Below are positions 37,620 through 51,849 of a stretch of DNA of 64,000 nt, one piece after another. Made by a program: the position numbers and the translations under genes. The first letter of the stretch is position 1. Every line of letters begins with the position of its first letter. This DNA is from Nymphaea colorata (lineage: Eukaryota; Streptophyta; Magnoliopsida; Nymphaeales; Nymphaeaceae), in the NCBI RefSeq assembly GCF_008831285.2, contig NC_045141.1, positions 9,568,106 through 9,632,105 of the forward strand, written 5' to 3'. The notes below the pieces were generated by a model. The model was not told the DNA's origin and did not search any database. It saw only the letters and a list, made by a program, of their open reading frames with translations.

Positions 37620-40290
37620 AAATTCTGTTCAGATATGATTGTTTCTTTATCTGCAATGCAGTTAATTTCCTTTTTTTTCCTTCACCCACAGCTTTATCGT
37701 TTAAGGTATTGGGACGATCTTCTGGCCATAATTTAGAATGTGTGTTCATCTTCTCTCACATTTCGCAACTTATTTATGGTGTTTAAAGAGAAGAAAATCT
37801 CTCTCATCACCCAAAAGTTTATCTGTTTGGAACTACATACTATCTAACAAATCTTTTCAACCCTAATAATGTTTCTCCTACTCCTACAGCTTTGGCTTTA
37901 CAAAGGTCTTGGAGTAGTTTACTTAAGGATACCTTTTATTTTCTTTCACTTTTATATATAGTACGAGTCGTTTACGACGGTTAGAAAAGGCTTTTTTAAA
38001 TCCACATTTTTTGGAGTAAGCTTAAGTAACAGCCTCTCACGCTGAGCCTCTAGAAGGGGTTACTGGGAGCAAGGACACTAAGTGAATGTCCGATGAATCT
38101 ATCGCAAATATTGGAATAGATTCATGGAACGCTAGATTTAAATCTATTACAATATTTGGCAAGATTCGTTGTGAGTGTTCTTGCTACCAAATGAGCCCTA
38201 AAGGAATTATGAGAGAAATTCACATTCATTCCATGAACCAATAAGTTAATTGGTTTGTCATTGGATTATGAACAATAAATGTGTCAAACTAGAAACGGAT
38301 TCTTGATGTTAACGGTCAATCCATATGCTTAAAGACAAAAATGTGGCTCTGCCAATCTTACTATAGTCTGCCTATCAAACAGAGAATTTGATCAGGGTGT
38401 CTATCTTTCAAGTTTGTTGGAATCGTCACAGACAATTTGTCTATGAAGCTCAAGACAAGAATGTAGTTGGTAATGTCAACATTTATTCACAAATGATTGT
38501 CACTGAGGGTCATTCAAGACCTTGATTAATACTTGGAGTACAATTAGTTTAGTGGTTTTCAGAGACACTGTTTAAACCTTCGAACCCTTGCTTTGTATAC
38601 ACATACGTACAAGTATGTATACGGTTGAACTATGGTGATCGAACCTTTTTGTTTTGTGTCTTCCTTCTAGATTAGCATCACAGTGCTGATTTTAACACAT
38701 CGTTGAGGTTAATTAGATCAGAATTTGAAGCTTACAATAATCAACGTTCAAACACATTATATGGGTTAGATTGATTAAATAAAACTCAATTAAAAGCCTA
38801 AAGTTGACACGTTGTCCTGAATACATGGCTGTGTATGAACTTTTATCTATGAACTATCTTAGACACAAGTGTGTTGTTAGTTTGATTTAAATAAATTCTT
38901 AACCTTCCACATATCGCATTTCTTCCACATCACCAAAATGTTGGCGAACATGATGCGGCAAATTGAAGATGTTTATGCACCAAACGAAAAGCGTGGCTCT
39001 AGCCTGTAGACATGAGCAACTTTCAACTCTAATTAAGCTTGATATTGACCTTGCTTAATTTGTTTAATTAGTGGTAGAGAAGCTGACCAAACTCTTTTAT
39101 ATATACATTTTTTGAAGCAAAACGATTTGCCCATAAACTCAAAGTTCCAAAGAAAATGTCGAAGAGCCCGGACCATCTGTGATTGGAGACGCTTCGCGTT
39201 TTTACTGTGTATAAAAAAGCCAGCGCATATGTATATAAAGGCTAAAATCAGATACGAAAGTTGGCCAATGACAGCCGTTTGCCTTCTGAGCTTTAAAGGT
39301 GTTATTTCGCAAAGACGGAACTTGATTTCCTTCTAGAAGAAAACAAAGGGCTTAGGGGACCTTCACTGACACTCCATACAGAAAAGTATGAAATTAGAAA
39401 CGTTAAGGAAAAGTACCCTTTTCCAGATGGAAAAGCTTTTGGGCCTTTTTTTTAATGGCGGAAAAGTAAGCGTTAACTTGGTTGGGGTGGTTCAGTTGTA
39501 TTTCCATGGTTAAAAGAAGCCAAAAGAATAGAAGTGTCCAGAGTTTGCCTTCCAGGTCGCCTATTGGAAAGGAAAATGAAAAAGATGCGTCACTGATTTA
39601 ATAAAAAGACTTTGTCAAGCCAAATCTTTTATCATATTTATTACATGTGCCTCATTTTCCTGGCAAATTCTTAGACGGCGAAACTTTGAAAGCACCTTAA
39701 GAACATACATCAGGTGCAAGCGCTTTTATTTTCTTAGCTACATTTCCTCTAGGTCCTTTGCCTATATATTTCACCACTTTTAATAAAATAAACAAATAAA
39801 AAAAATTACCTTCTATTGTTTTAAGTTGTAGAAGCGTGTTTGTTTCATACTCCTACACGTAGCAATGTTTCGTTGCAAGGCGTTACTGGAAATTTTCCAT
39901 CAAACGGGACTAAGTCTTACGCATGTCGAATCAATTTATTAGATTGTTCTAATGCTTGTGAAATGGGCAACCATCTTCAACATGGTATTAGGTAAGAAAC
40001 TTTGTTGGGTGTTTTATACGTCTTTCTAATACTAAGTTGAGAGAAATATGCATCCTTCTCCCGATGGGATGTAAGTTGCCAAACATAGCATACCGTTATT
40101 GCCCTTTGATGCATTGATAAGTCTATACGTCGGGATTTATCTTGGTTATCCAGATTTGAATAACTTGATGATAATGTTTATGACCAGTCTTGGCTGGCAT
40201 ATGTATACACATGAAACTTGTCCTGCAATTATTCGGGGATGGGTAATCTTTCCTCATATATTCGGAAGATTAGTGTACAGTGGCAATACT
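37620..40290. other. No recognised gene
   Basis: AT-rich sequence without a supportable coding frame. The short plus-strand frames near 39112-39336 and 40099-40401 have no recognised motifs, and the second runs into the hAT element. Confidence 0.35.
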
Positions 40291-40298
40291 CTTCGGAC

Positions 40299-41590
40299 CA
40301 GTAGCGGAGCCAGCGTGGGGCAAGCGTGGGCGCCTGCCCACGCCAGCGCAAGAAAGCTCCACAATGAAATGGAGCCTCAGTCTGTCTCATGCTCGTGTTG
40401 ACGCCGTGTTGCCCACACCTAAAATGGATCCGGTCCCAATCTGTGCATCTTACACGCTCTTTCGTTTCGCTGCCACAGCAGTTCTCCGCAGCTCCAACAT
40501 CAGGCTATCAGCAAGTTTGCTTGGATCTTCTCCCCTCTGCAGCCGCAGGACAGAGCTCCTGCAACAGCAGGTCTGCTGACTCTGCTCCTCCTTTCGACCT
40601 TCCCCCGTCCAACGCAGGTTGGCTCTTCCGCTTCTCAATTCTCCCCTCCACATCTTCAGCCCTGCAGCGATTTTGGGTGTTTGGTTTTGGGCGTTTAATG
40701 TCTATTTGTTTGATTTATTTTCTATTTTGTCTGCATCTCGTTAGCCCTAAATCTGCTAATTCCCCTCAACTGAAAATGTGCTCTCTATCTCTCTGAGGTG
40801 GATGGTGCCAGAAGCAGAGTTTCTCCACTTACTTGTTCTCTCTCGTTTGTGTGCTATTTAAATTTCATATTACTGGCATTTTTTGTTTGTTTTTGCTTTC
40901 ATTTTTGTTTTCTGAAATGTGATTGAAGTTGAACACTACATGGTTTTTGTTGTTTTCGTTTTTGTTTTTGCTTTTGTTCGTGTGGAGACCAGGGGATGAG
41001 CTTTAGCCTTTAGCCAAGCTGAGACCTTACACTTGACAAAGCAAGTGCAGCAGTTCGTCGCAGCGATATTAAAGCTGTACAAGAAAATGCTTAATGAAGA
41101 TTTCTTTAACTAATGAAGAATTACAAAGTTGGTTTGAAATAGCCTTCAAGATGATCAGGCAAAGAGACAAACGTTGGATGTATACCAGTGTGGGCAGAAC
41201 GGGAAAGCTCAAATTTGTCCCTCATATGAAGAAAATTTGATCCAATGTAACAGAAAAGTTGTCTATAATAGGCTTAGTCTTGATTCCTTGCAACAGAAAA
41301 TTTGTCTATGATTTGATGAAGAAGAATGAGATATGAAAGTTACTTTCATATACTAAGTGCTGAAATTAGATCCAATGTACTAGTTACCATGAAATTTAGT
41401 AGTTAAAAAAATAAAATTTTAAGTTTAAAGTAATAGAAAAGTTAGTTTTTTTTTTGAAGGAAGCTCTCAAGTCGTTGAAAATGCTTACCAACTTTTATGT
41501 ATTTTAAAATAACATATATTTTAATTTGAGAATTTTTTCACATACTATGAATTAGTGCTCCATAGCCAAAATTTTTTGGCTCCGCCACTG
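40299..41590. mobile_element. Non-autonomous hAT element, 1292 bp, perfect 8-bp TSD
   Basis: The left end reads CAGTAGCGGAGCCA and the reverse complement of the right end reads CAGTGGCGGAGCCA, 13 of 14 identical. The element is bracketed by the exact direct 8-mer CTTCGGAC at 40291-40298 and 41591-41598. CAGTG-type ends and an 8-base duplication define hAT. The left third (40310-40640) is GC-rich with frames of 99-135 residues that I do not recognise. The right part is AT-rich. There is no hAT dimerisation (CxxE..W) signature, so it cannot supply its own transposase. Confidence 0.85.
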
Positions 41591-41747
41591 CTTCGGACGA
41601 CTGGGAACTGAATCTAATGTTGTTTGAAATATATTCCAAAGGTCTTGCTGCTTTTTGTTCAACACTTCCGACTGATCTCTCCTTGGTGATGGCAAACTCG
41701 TTGGCAAGAAGAGCCAGTTCTGGTGTGATCAACGGAAAATTGGCTAT

Positions 41748-41765
41748 ATATATATATATATATAT
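41748..41765. repeat. (AT)n microsatellite
   Basis: Short pure AT run to the right of the hAT element. Confidence 0.9.
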
Positions 41766-41885
41766 ACCACCCTATAAACCATGAGTAATACCAGTCTAGT
41801 GACGGATTTTAGTAGCAGTTTTTTAAATTCTAACCATCCAGCAAAAATCAGTTTTTTAAATTCTACCCATCTACCAACATCGACC

Positions 41886-42410
41886 TACCCTAACATTGAA
41901 TCGTTCTATATTATATATAAAGCTGGCGTGAAAAATTTCTCATCATAAATAAAATTAACTTTAGAAGGAACTCAGTAGAAGAATGTTTTGTTCACTTAGC
42001 ATGCATGCTTTTATAATATGCATTTCAGGAATACCAAGTTTTTATTTATAAATTGTGTCTAGTATTCACTGTCTGATCTAAAAATAATATATCCACAATC
42101 ACATCATGCTTCCTTAACGTATTCTTTAAGAATAGTATTGTTTTTTTAACCTACGGTAACATTGAATCGTCCTATATTATATATAAAGGCGGCGTGAAAA
42201 TTTCTTGTCATAAATAAAATTAACTTCAGAAGGAATTCAGTAGGAAGAATGCTTTGTTCACTTAGCATACATGCATTTGTATAATATGCGTTTCAGGAAT
42301 ACCAAGTTTTTATTTATAAATTGTGTTTAGTATTCGACTGTCTGAACTAAAAATAATATCCACAATCACATCATGCTTCCTTAAAGTGTTTTCTAAGAAT
42401 AGTCTTTCTT
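41886..42410. repeat. Tandem duplication, 266-bp unit
   Basis: Two adjacent units share, in order, TAACATTGAATCGT, tatattatatataaa, gcgtgaaaa, cataaataaaattaactt, cacttagcat, tttcaggaataccaagtttt, and ccacaatcacatcatgcttc. They begin at 41891 and 42157 (the first shared landmark), giving a period of 266. The units differ at scattered bases, and the second unit ends near 42410. Confidence 0.9.
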
Positions 42411-43459
42411 TTTTTTTTTGAAAAAAAAAATAAAGTGCCCCCTTCAAGATGTGTTTTACTTTTCTACGAATTTCCAGTTCTATTCAAGTAACAACAAATT
42501 TGTCGCTAACGTGTTCATGGGTGCCTAAGAATCCATTGGTATGAGTTTTGCCCGGAGCTGGTTATTCGCATCTTCTCTACTGGTGCACAAAAAATTATAC
42601 AACCACACTTGACATAATAACCAGAATACGTCTCATCATAAAAAGGCAATTATTTTCTATAACAATAAAAAAAGTCGTGAAGAAGTCGAAAGTGCAAAAA
42701 AGATAATTTATTTTAAAAATCACTAAAATACCTCAACTCCCACCTTCTTTTTGGAGGGGTGCTTGCACCACTCGAGAATGAGAGTTTGCCACCTATGTGA
42801 AGAATAGGATTGATTGACAACTCAGTTGGCGGACTCTGAACAATAGAGTGCCACGGCAAATTATTAAGTAAATTGGTGGCGACCGGATCTTATACATGCT
42901 TTCCACTTGGGTGAGCTTTTTTCCTATCTGTACATATAGTAGTTACCGACAAAGAAATTTCTTTTGCAGAAGGGATTGCCGCCTCGGTGTAATTAATTTG
43001 GGATGAAAATGTTGACTTAGAAGAACATGCTTTGCCCCTCTTTCTTCGTGTGAAACGAACAAAATAGTTACCTAAATTAAAGACATCAATGTAGATAAAT
43101 TAAAAGCCTACATTTATCCCATTCCATGTGAATAGGGAGAAAATTATTCGAGCAACTCAAATCTTTGGCTGGGACTTGTCCTCCCTCCCCATTACTTACC
43201 TGGGTCTCCATTATTTGTGAGGAAAATGAATATGGAGACTTGTGCTGAACTAATAGATAAGGTGGAGAAAAAGCTCGCAGGATAGAAAGGCAAACTTCTA
43301 GGATAGAAAGGCAAACTTCTCTCATATTCGGGCAGCATGTGGTCAGCCAAATCATCAATTATTGGATGATGGCCTTCCGTCTCCCCACCGCAGCTGTGAT
43401 GTGAATAGAAAGCATATGCAACCGATTTTTTTGAGCTGACATGGATCAATAAGAGAAGC
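42411..43459. other. No recognised gene
   Basis: Nothing supportable apart from a 20-base direct repeat (aggatagaaaggcaaacttc) at about 43278-43317. Confidence 0.35.
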
Positions 43460-44150
43460 TGCATCTTATTAAATGGAAGGGCTTGTGCTACCCTATTGAA
43501 GAAGGCGGGGTACAAGTTCACAATCTACACTTTCTTAATAAAGGTCATAATGATCTATCTAGCTTTACACGCCCGAACTTCCATCTCACCATCGGCAAAG
43601 TTTATGCATACTAAATATCTTGGATCGGAGAGTATGTGGACTTATAGGTCGAAATCCTTATACTCATGGTCGTGGAAAAATATCCTTAGTGAGTGGAATG
43701 ATGTTAATCATATGATTTAGTGGAAGGTGGAAGACGGTAAAACCATTCGATTTTAGACAGAGAATTCGGGATGGGGTATTCTATCGCATCTTCTTCATGG
43801 TCCAGATCTTGAACTCTGCTTCCCTTTGATGGGAGCTACTACACATGACATAATCGTGTTCTATAGCCAGGATATCTTACAGAGGTTGTCCTCTTTATGG
43901 ATTTCACACGTCATTCGCCAGGCCGAAACCTCACAGAAGAAGGATATGCTAGTGTTAGGGAATAAAGAAGTCACCATGATATCGAGGCGTGTCTTTTTTG
44001 ACGCTATCTCTAGCGTTGCAGGAGAAGTCAACAGTGTTCTTCAACTATCGGCAAAGCTATCCTCTATTCACCATTGCCGACAAAGTCAACCTGCTGTAGA
44101 TTCATATGTGCCACAACAACATCGCTTCTCTGATTTCTCCATTTGAAATG
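43460..44150 (+). pseudogene. LINE (non-LTR) ORF2 C-terminal relic
   Basis: In shifting plus-strand frames I read EGLVLPYEEGGVQVHNLHFLN, then KVEDGKTIRF...ENSGWG, then LLHGPDLELCFP. This is the pattern of plant LINE reverse transcriptase tails (W..C.P..EGGLG.R....N.ALL.KW...; ..W.VG.G..I.FW.D.W). Several stops and frameshifts interrupt it. The reverse transcriptase core and the endonuclease domain are absent, so this is a 5'-truncated, dead copy, as is common for LINEs. Confidence 0.65.
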
Positions 44151-45396
44151 GGATTGAGATCCTCCCAGGTGACTTACCTTCACTAGCACATCTTCATTCT
44201 AGTTATGATTAGACTTGTGCCGATTCTTTGGAACAGTTGCGAGGTGCACTCGAGAGGGCTTGAGGTCGAGCGCATATGAAATGTGCCAAGCTTTGTAGCG
44301 GTCTAGCCGAGCCTTTGGAAGCTGATTTACCTCTACACGGACGAATCACGCTACGAAGAGGCACCGGGAGTGGCCCTGGTTGGTGAGATCATCCCTTCAC
44401 CCTATAGACACGAGGGACTTGGTTGGTTTGGGGCTATGGCCGCTGAGTTTGCCAGACTTGCCTAAGACTCCTAGGGTTGGAGGTTTAGTTTCGATTCTTA
44501 CCCTTGCCTACCCGTCCTGGGAAGTTGGTGTGGTTTGTTCGATAGGGATTGTATGCATGGTTTGGCAGATAATGGTTGAATGGTTTGTTGAATGAGGCTA
44601 AACAATAATTTGTATCAAACGCATGTGTACAACTTTCTTGACTTGTATTTTGTAGTCATTTGAGTGTTTGGGAGGGGTTATCCCCTTTTATTATACCTCG
44701 TCCCAGGACATTGTTTAGCCGGGGTTGTTGTCCCATGGGGCGAAATTTTGTATAGCCTCTAGTAGTCGAGGTATTGCTAGTCATCTCGCCAAGTCATCTA
44801 AATGGAGTCCCATCAATTGGTATGGGACCTAGTTCAGCGCCGCCCTATCAGAAGCACATGCACTCTACTTTGCATGCTCATTGTGGTAGGTTTAGATTTC
44901 TCTAAAGCAACCCCTCCTTTGACATGTTATGGCTGTGCACCGTAAGGATCACAACTTAATTGGGTTTTTTTGGGGCACCTATCCTTTGTAAGTTCTTAGC
45001 AATCATACATTTTTTGGTACCCATTTTGCATGTTTTGTGTATCTCATTTTTTGGGGTACATATCCAGGAGCCCTCCCCCCCACAACTTGCATTGGAAGTA
45101 GAGAACTAATGTTGATCCCACTTAAGAATCTAGATCACATGGCTCCAGTTACGGTACAGATACAAGTATGAATATACAAGTAAGGACACTAAGAAAATTT
45201 AATATAAAATGATGGTTGAGTATATGTGTGTATATATGCAAATACCACAAAAATTTAAAATCAAAGCAAGATTGAAATCAACAAGTACTAATGCATATTG
45301 ATGACCAATAAGTTGCAAGAACATAATAAAGACAATGTTAGAAACAAGATAAATTAAGTAAAAAGAAAAGTATTTTGGTTTCTTTTTAATCCAAAA
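44151..45396. other. No recognised gene
   Basis: Possibly the 3' continuation of the LINE relic, but no motif supports that. No poly(A) tail with target duplication was found. Confidence 0.3.
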
Positions 45397-45458
45397 AGTA
45401 TCCAAGTGTATCCAACTACTTGCTAAAAAAGTATCCAAGTGTATCCAACTACTTGCTT
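45397..45458. repeat. Tandem repeat, two 32-bp units
   Basis: aagtatccaagtgtatccaa followed by ctacttgct occurs twice back to back. Confidence 0.85.
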
Positions 45459-45784
45459 TGCGTGTTGGCATGGTGACATAGGTACGAGGATCTTACTAAA
45501 ATACCCATATGTCTGAGCTATGAATTGCGATAAAATTGCCACATATTTGGGTCACTTAATAATCTATGTTTTCACTCCCACCCCACCAAATAATACGAGT
45601 TATACTTCCCACCGAGGAACACGCAATGATGATCAACAAGTATTTCTAGAACGTACGTGTTAATGTACTTATTTATTTATTTTGATCAAGTTAATCAGTC
45701 ACCTAGGTGAATTAATGGTTGATTAGTAGGGGGGGCAAAGTCTCACAATATATATTGTAGAGTAAAAGCTTTTACGATTTAAGG

Positions 45785-47095
45785 GTGCAACTAAAGGTTT
45801 ATATTGTTGGACAGGCCAACATGTGGGGCCGGCTAGGCGCCCCACCCCCAACCGCTATCAACCCAACTGCCACGGGAAAATCAAATGGCATTAGTTTATC
45901 AGAAAAGGGGCTAAGGCATGGGGCAACTTCCGTAAATAAAGCCAAGGACGATGGCGATCCTCTCGCCCTCTTTCTGCCTTTTGTTTTTTTTTTAAATAGA
46001 GGTGCTGGTGGCGAGAGTCCACCAAGAAGGCCAACCTTCTTCTCGCTAATTTCTTCCTTCCTATCCTGTCACTCTCGGTAGGTGTGCAAGCCTCTCTCCT
46101 TCTCTCTCTCTCTCTCTCTCTCTCGAGTTTCTTCCCACTTTCCATTCCGACCGAATTTTTTATTCGTTTCGAAAGTTGGTAGGGGTGGCGTTCTGTATTA
46201 AACCCGACCGAGCCTCTCCAGAAATTTCAGGATCCTTGGAGTTCTCTTCTCCGGACTCCTGTGATCCTCTCAAGCTTTGGGAAGAGCCCATCTTCTCAAA
46301 ATTTCATCTCTTTGGGAACTGAAGGAATTCAATCACAAAAGGTATGCGATTTCTGTTCTTCTGTGTTTCTTTTCCCTTTTCGCTTTTGGGGTTTCGGTTG
46401 CGCCATCTTTTTGAAATTGATGTGGTTTTGGCTTGGTTAGAAATATTAATCGATCGAGTAATTTCTGCGAATATTGGGAAACCAACATGCCTTCGAGCCC
46501 TCGCATGTCCGCCCAAATCACTTCCCACATGAGCCTTCCTGTCTCTTTGGGAATGACTGCCAGGAGACGTGCTCAACTTCCACTTCTTTCATCGCCCAGA
46601 AGAGTGACTTGCTTCCTGCTTCCAATTCTTGGAATTCTGTATATGCAGCAAATTCTGCAGCATGCAGAGCGTTCCTTCTCTTTTTTGGCTTTTCCCTTCT
46701 TTCCCTTTTAAATCTCCTTAGAGGGCCTGAATTTTATATGATTGAAGTCGATACAATGGTGGGAATCAACTTCCCAATCTGAACTAATTAATTAAGTACG
46801 ACTTAGCTCTGTCTAACTTTCGAAGATTCCAAAGTGTTTAAAGTAATATAATTGAAGAAAGTAGTTCGCAGCCGAAAAGTCAGGTTTCATCATCGGCAAA
46901 CTGGTTCGTATCAATCTGCAGATGCAGATCGACGAAAGAACACTGGAAAAGAGGCGGGTTCCGTTCAATATGGGAAGGGCTTCAGGAATGTTTCGAAAGG
47001 CCCGTCTAGGACTCGGCTTCCGTGCATAAAAAATGACATTCAATTATTGGTAATCATAATCTTTGCCAGTTTTTTTTCCCAAGGCTGTAATTGAA
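45785..47095 (+). other. Candidate gene start or gene fragment, product unknown
   Basis: The segment 46020-46340 looks like a plant 5' leader: a (CT)n run (46099-46125), moderate GC, and a possible intron donor AAAG|GTATGC at 46341. A possible acceptor TTGGTTAG precedes 46441, and an ATG lies at 46487 in a context of ACCAACATGCC. Frames after it are open for 75 residues (from 46487) or, in another frame, read ETCSTSTSFIAQKSDLL. A further open block at 46852-47090 reads RFHHRQTGSYQSADADRRKN and ends near a possible donor (gtaatc). I recognise no domain. It may be the first exons of a gene whose rest is lost, a captured fragment, or chance. No downstream exons are evident up to 48.3 kb. Confidence 0.25.
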
Positions 47096-48319
47096 AGGAA
47101 TACCACATCTATTTTATAAGAAGAGTATTGTAGTCAATCTTATCGGCTTCCTGATTCAGACCAAACCGGCGCCTCAGTCAGGTCAATCTTAGTATCTCAG
47201 TTTCTTAAGTTGTTATTAATGTTCAAGCTTTAAATGAACCAACATAAAATAAATGGGTTCGCAAAGCGCGGAAGTTATCTCGGAGTCTTTGTCAGAAAGG
47301 ACTTGCCTTAGATACTCGTACTGGCAACATTCGAGTGCCCTTGCCGTCGCTTTGTGTTGCGGCTCATGAATGTAAGGACCACATACGCTTGGATCTGGTA
47401 AAAAATGCGTCAGGGAATTGTGCGAGACACCTCGAGTGAAAATTCAAAATTGTTATTAATCTGAATTCAAGATGGAACTTTTCTGATCTACCAATGGTTG
47501 AGAATGACTACTTTTGCACAACTCCCAGCCTAGTATGATGGCGTTAAGACAACAAGCTGATGCTTGTAGGATTCGAACTATGACTGCTCATGAAGCAGCC
47601 GATGCACTAGTTGCGTGCACAATCATGGGGTGCTGATACACCCTGGGAATAGTATAAAGGGAGGGTTTCGTCTCTCACCTGACAGCCATGGTGCCCACAC
47701 CGGTGCCGCAAAGTTAGTTTAATATTTTGATATATTTAGTTGTTATACATATAAATGCTCCAAACAAATGAAAATTCATTTCTTCCCCACTCCCTTCCTC
47801 CCCCTCCAAACTCAGATTTAGAAAACACAAAATTTGAAGTTTTTAATTTAAAAGATTTAAAATTTGGCCACTGTAAAATTTTTGAAAAACATAATTTGAC
47901 CCTTTTAAAAGTTTTGAGAATACTGTTCAGCCTCCCAATTAAGAATTACTAGCTCCATTCCGAAGCAAAGGAAGGGAATATACTTTTTTTATTTTTTTAA
48001 AAACTTTTTTATAATTTTACTATTTGGCGTAAAACTTGAATCGGAGTTAAGAAAGTCCCAAATTTATACGCGTCAAGGCAAACTTGGCGTTGAGTCCTTC
48101 GTTTTGTAAAATATGCAGCTAAAGAGAGATATACGTGAGGCAAGGTTCCTTTGCCCCTCTCATCTCAATTATCACGAGAAGAAACGTCGGGGTTGGGGTC
48201 GTGTTGGACTTTTGACTGTGGGTGGCTGCCGAAATCTTCCTTCTCGTCATTTTGGACTGGGCCAGGCGTGTACGTGAGACAATGATGGGGGAAGGCGTCT
48301 CACTTTTCTTCCTTCCAGT
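47096..48319. other. No recognised gene
   Basis: Intergenic sequence. At 47760-47955 a stretch with ccctccaaactcag, an AT-rich middle and agctccattccg faintly resembles the CAGTGGCGGAGCC elements, but lacks clear ends. A tRNA-like B-box on the minus strand at 47573-47583 does not fold as a tRNA. Confidence 0.35.
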
Positions 48320-48379
48320 GGTTGGTGGGGTTGGTGAGAATCAAATGCTTTGAAAATGGTTCTCCTTCCTTGGGTTGGT
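48320..48379 (-). promoter_or_regulatory. Cluster of three AC-II-type MYB boxes upstream of HCT
   Basis: GGTTGGT, the reverse complement of ACCAACC, occurs at 48320-48326, 48329-48335 and 48373-48379, with a fourth at 48684-48690. ACCAACC is the AC-II element bound by R2R3-MYB activators in promoters of lignin and phenylpropanoid genes (family knowledge). The cluster is 0.9-1.0 kb upstream of the HCT start codon, and the fourth is 0.63 kb upstream. Function is inferred from the motif and its neighbour. Confidence 0.45.
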
Positions 48380-49043
48380 GAGTGGGGTAGGGATTCGTCC
48401 TTCCCTATAACGACGTTGCTTCTTCCTACATCAATTGAGAGAGTCCAAAGAACGCGTTATTCAACAAGTGATTTCTTTTGATGATGGCCAAACCGAAGTT
48501 AGACAAACGGTTACTGTCGAATTCTTCAGACAAATAAATGGATGCATCTGTCACTTGAAAATGATCTATGCTTTCATATCCTCATCAGGGCAGAAAATGA
48601 AAATATTCTGAGCCGAAATCATTTTCCTAAGGAATGAACGCCCACGGTTACTGTCGGCAATAATTGAAGCTCAAAGTTAATTAGGTTGGTTCACCAATTC
48701 AGACGCACAATGGTTGGTAGTCGGTAAGAAGTTCTGTCCCGTTAGCAGGAAAGCTAGAACAAAAGGAAATAGAAAAAAGAAAAAACCAATTCCTAGAATT
48801 AAGCCGCCCTCCACGCCATGCCCCTGTTCGCACTTTTAAGAAACAAAAGCAGAAACCGCATCTTTCAAAATCTCCACTTGTTTATCCGGTTAAGAGTTGC
48901 AGTAAGACTTGCCACAATAAGATGCTCACCAACTGTTTGATGAATTGATCGAAAACTGTTTGCATTCTTCCTGTACATATTCCGAGGTTTTATCACTAGC
49001 ACAAGAACTGGGTGTCGTATGCCCACTGTTTGGCAATAAATGA

Positions 49044-51085
<2,042 letters not shown>

Positions 51086-51341
51086 ACCTCATAAGCCCAA
51101 TATTTTCTTCTCTTTTTGGATGGACGTCTGTAGAATGTAGTTCTATGGCCCCTCTGAATCACAGAGTACCCCAAAGACTCTTTAATATTTGCGTCTTTCT
51201 GTATTGATGAGCCTTTTTTTCGTTCCTTCTTTATCTTATTTATCTTTCCTTTGTAGATACACTTGATTATATAATTCCTGGTGCATTCCTTCTTATTTTC
51301 TAAACCAACAAACCGTGTGCACCTTGATCCTATTCAAGAAA

Positions 51342-51347
51342 AATAAA
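51342..51347 (+). terminator. Possible poly(A) signal of HCT
   Basis: AATAAA lies 257 bases after the HCT stop codon, a plausible 3' UTR length. Plant signals are loose, so the site itself is a guess. Confidence 0.3.
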
Positions 51348-51849
51348 GTTGTATATTGGGATAGTGATCAGCACAAGCTTCTTGTTTGAGGGGAAAGCGG
51401 TTCTTGATCAGTCTCACCAATCCCGGTCCATACTTTGTAATTTCATGTTTGTTTATTTATATATAATGTTTTATCTGATCAGTATTAATTTGTTAGGACT
51501 AGATTGGCATGGGTTTAGCCTAGAAATTTCCTCAGTTTATTTGATGAACGCGGGAGGGAATCCGACTTGAATATTTAATTGGTTCTGTTTCTTCCACCAC
51601 CAAACCAGAACTTGTCGTATTTGGTACAGGTATGGATCACCAATTTTCTGTGGTCCCAAGAATATTGTTCAGTTGGGGTCCTGATAAATATTCAGATAGT
51701 TTAAATTTGATGAATAACTTGAATATCTCATCAAAGATTTCTCTGCAAGGTTAGATTTGTTTAACAAGATCAGGAATATTATAGATCACCAGAGTGATGA
51801 TGAGAGTAAAGAATTAAGCCCATTTCTGACAGAGCTCTTGAGCACTGTT
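51348..51849. other. HCT downstream region, no recognised feature
   Basis: No gene or repeat that I can support between the HCT 3' end and the Copia relic. Confidence 0.4.

Noticed and set aside
47560-47620. tRNA-like B-box (ggattcgaac) on the minus strand
   Set aside because: The T-stem does not pair and no full cloverleaf can be drawn. At best it is a very old SINE remnant, so I do not call an RNA gene.
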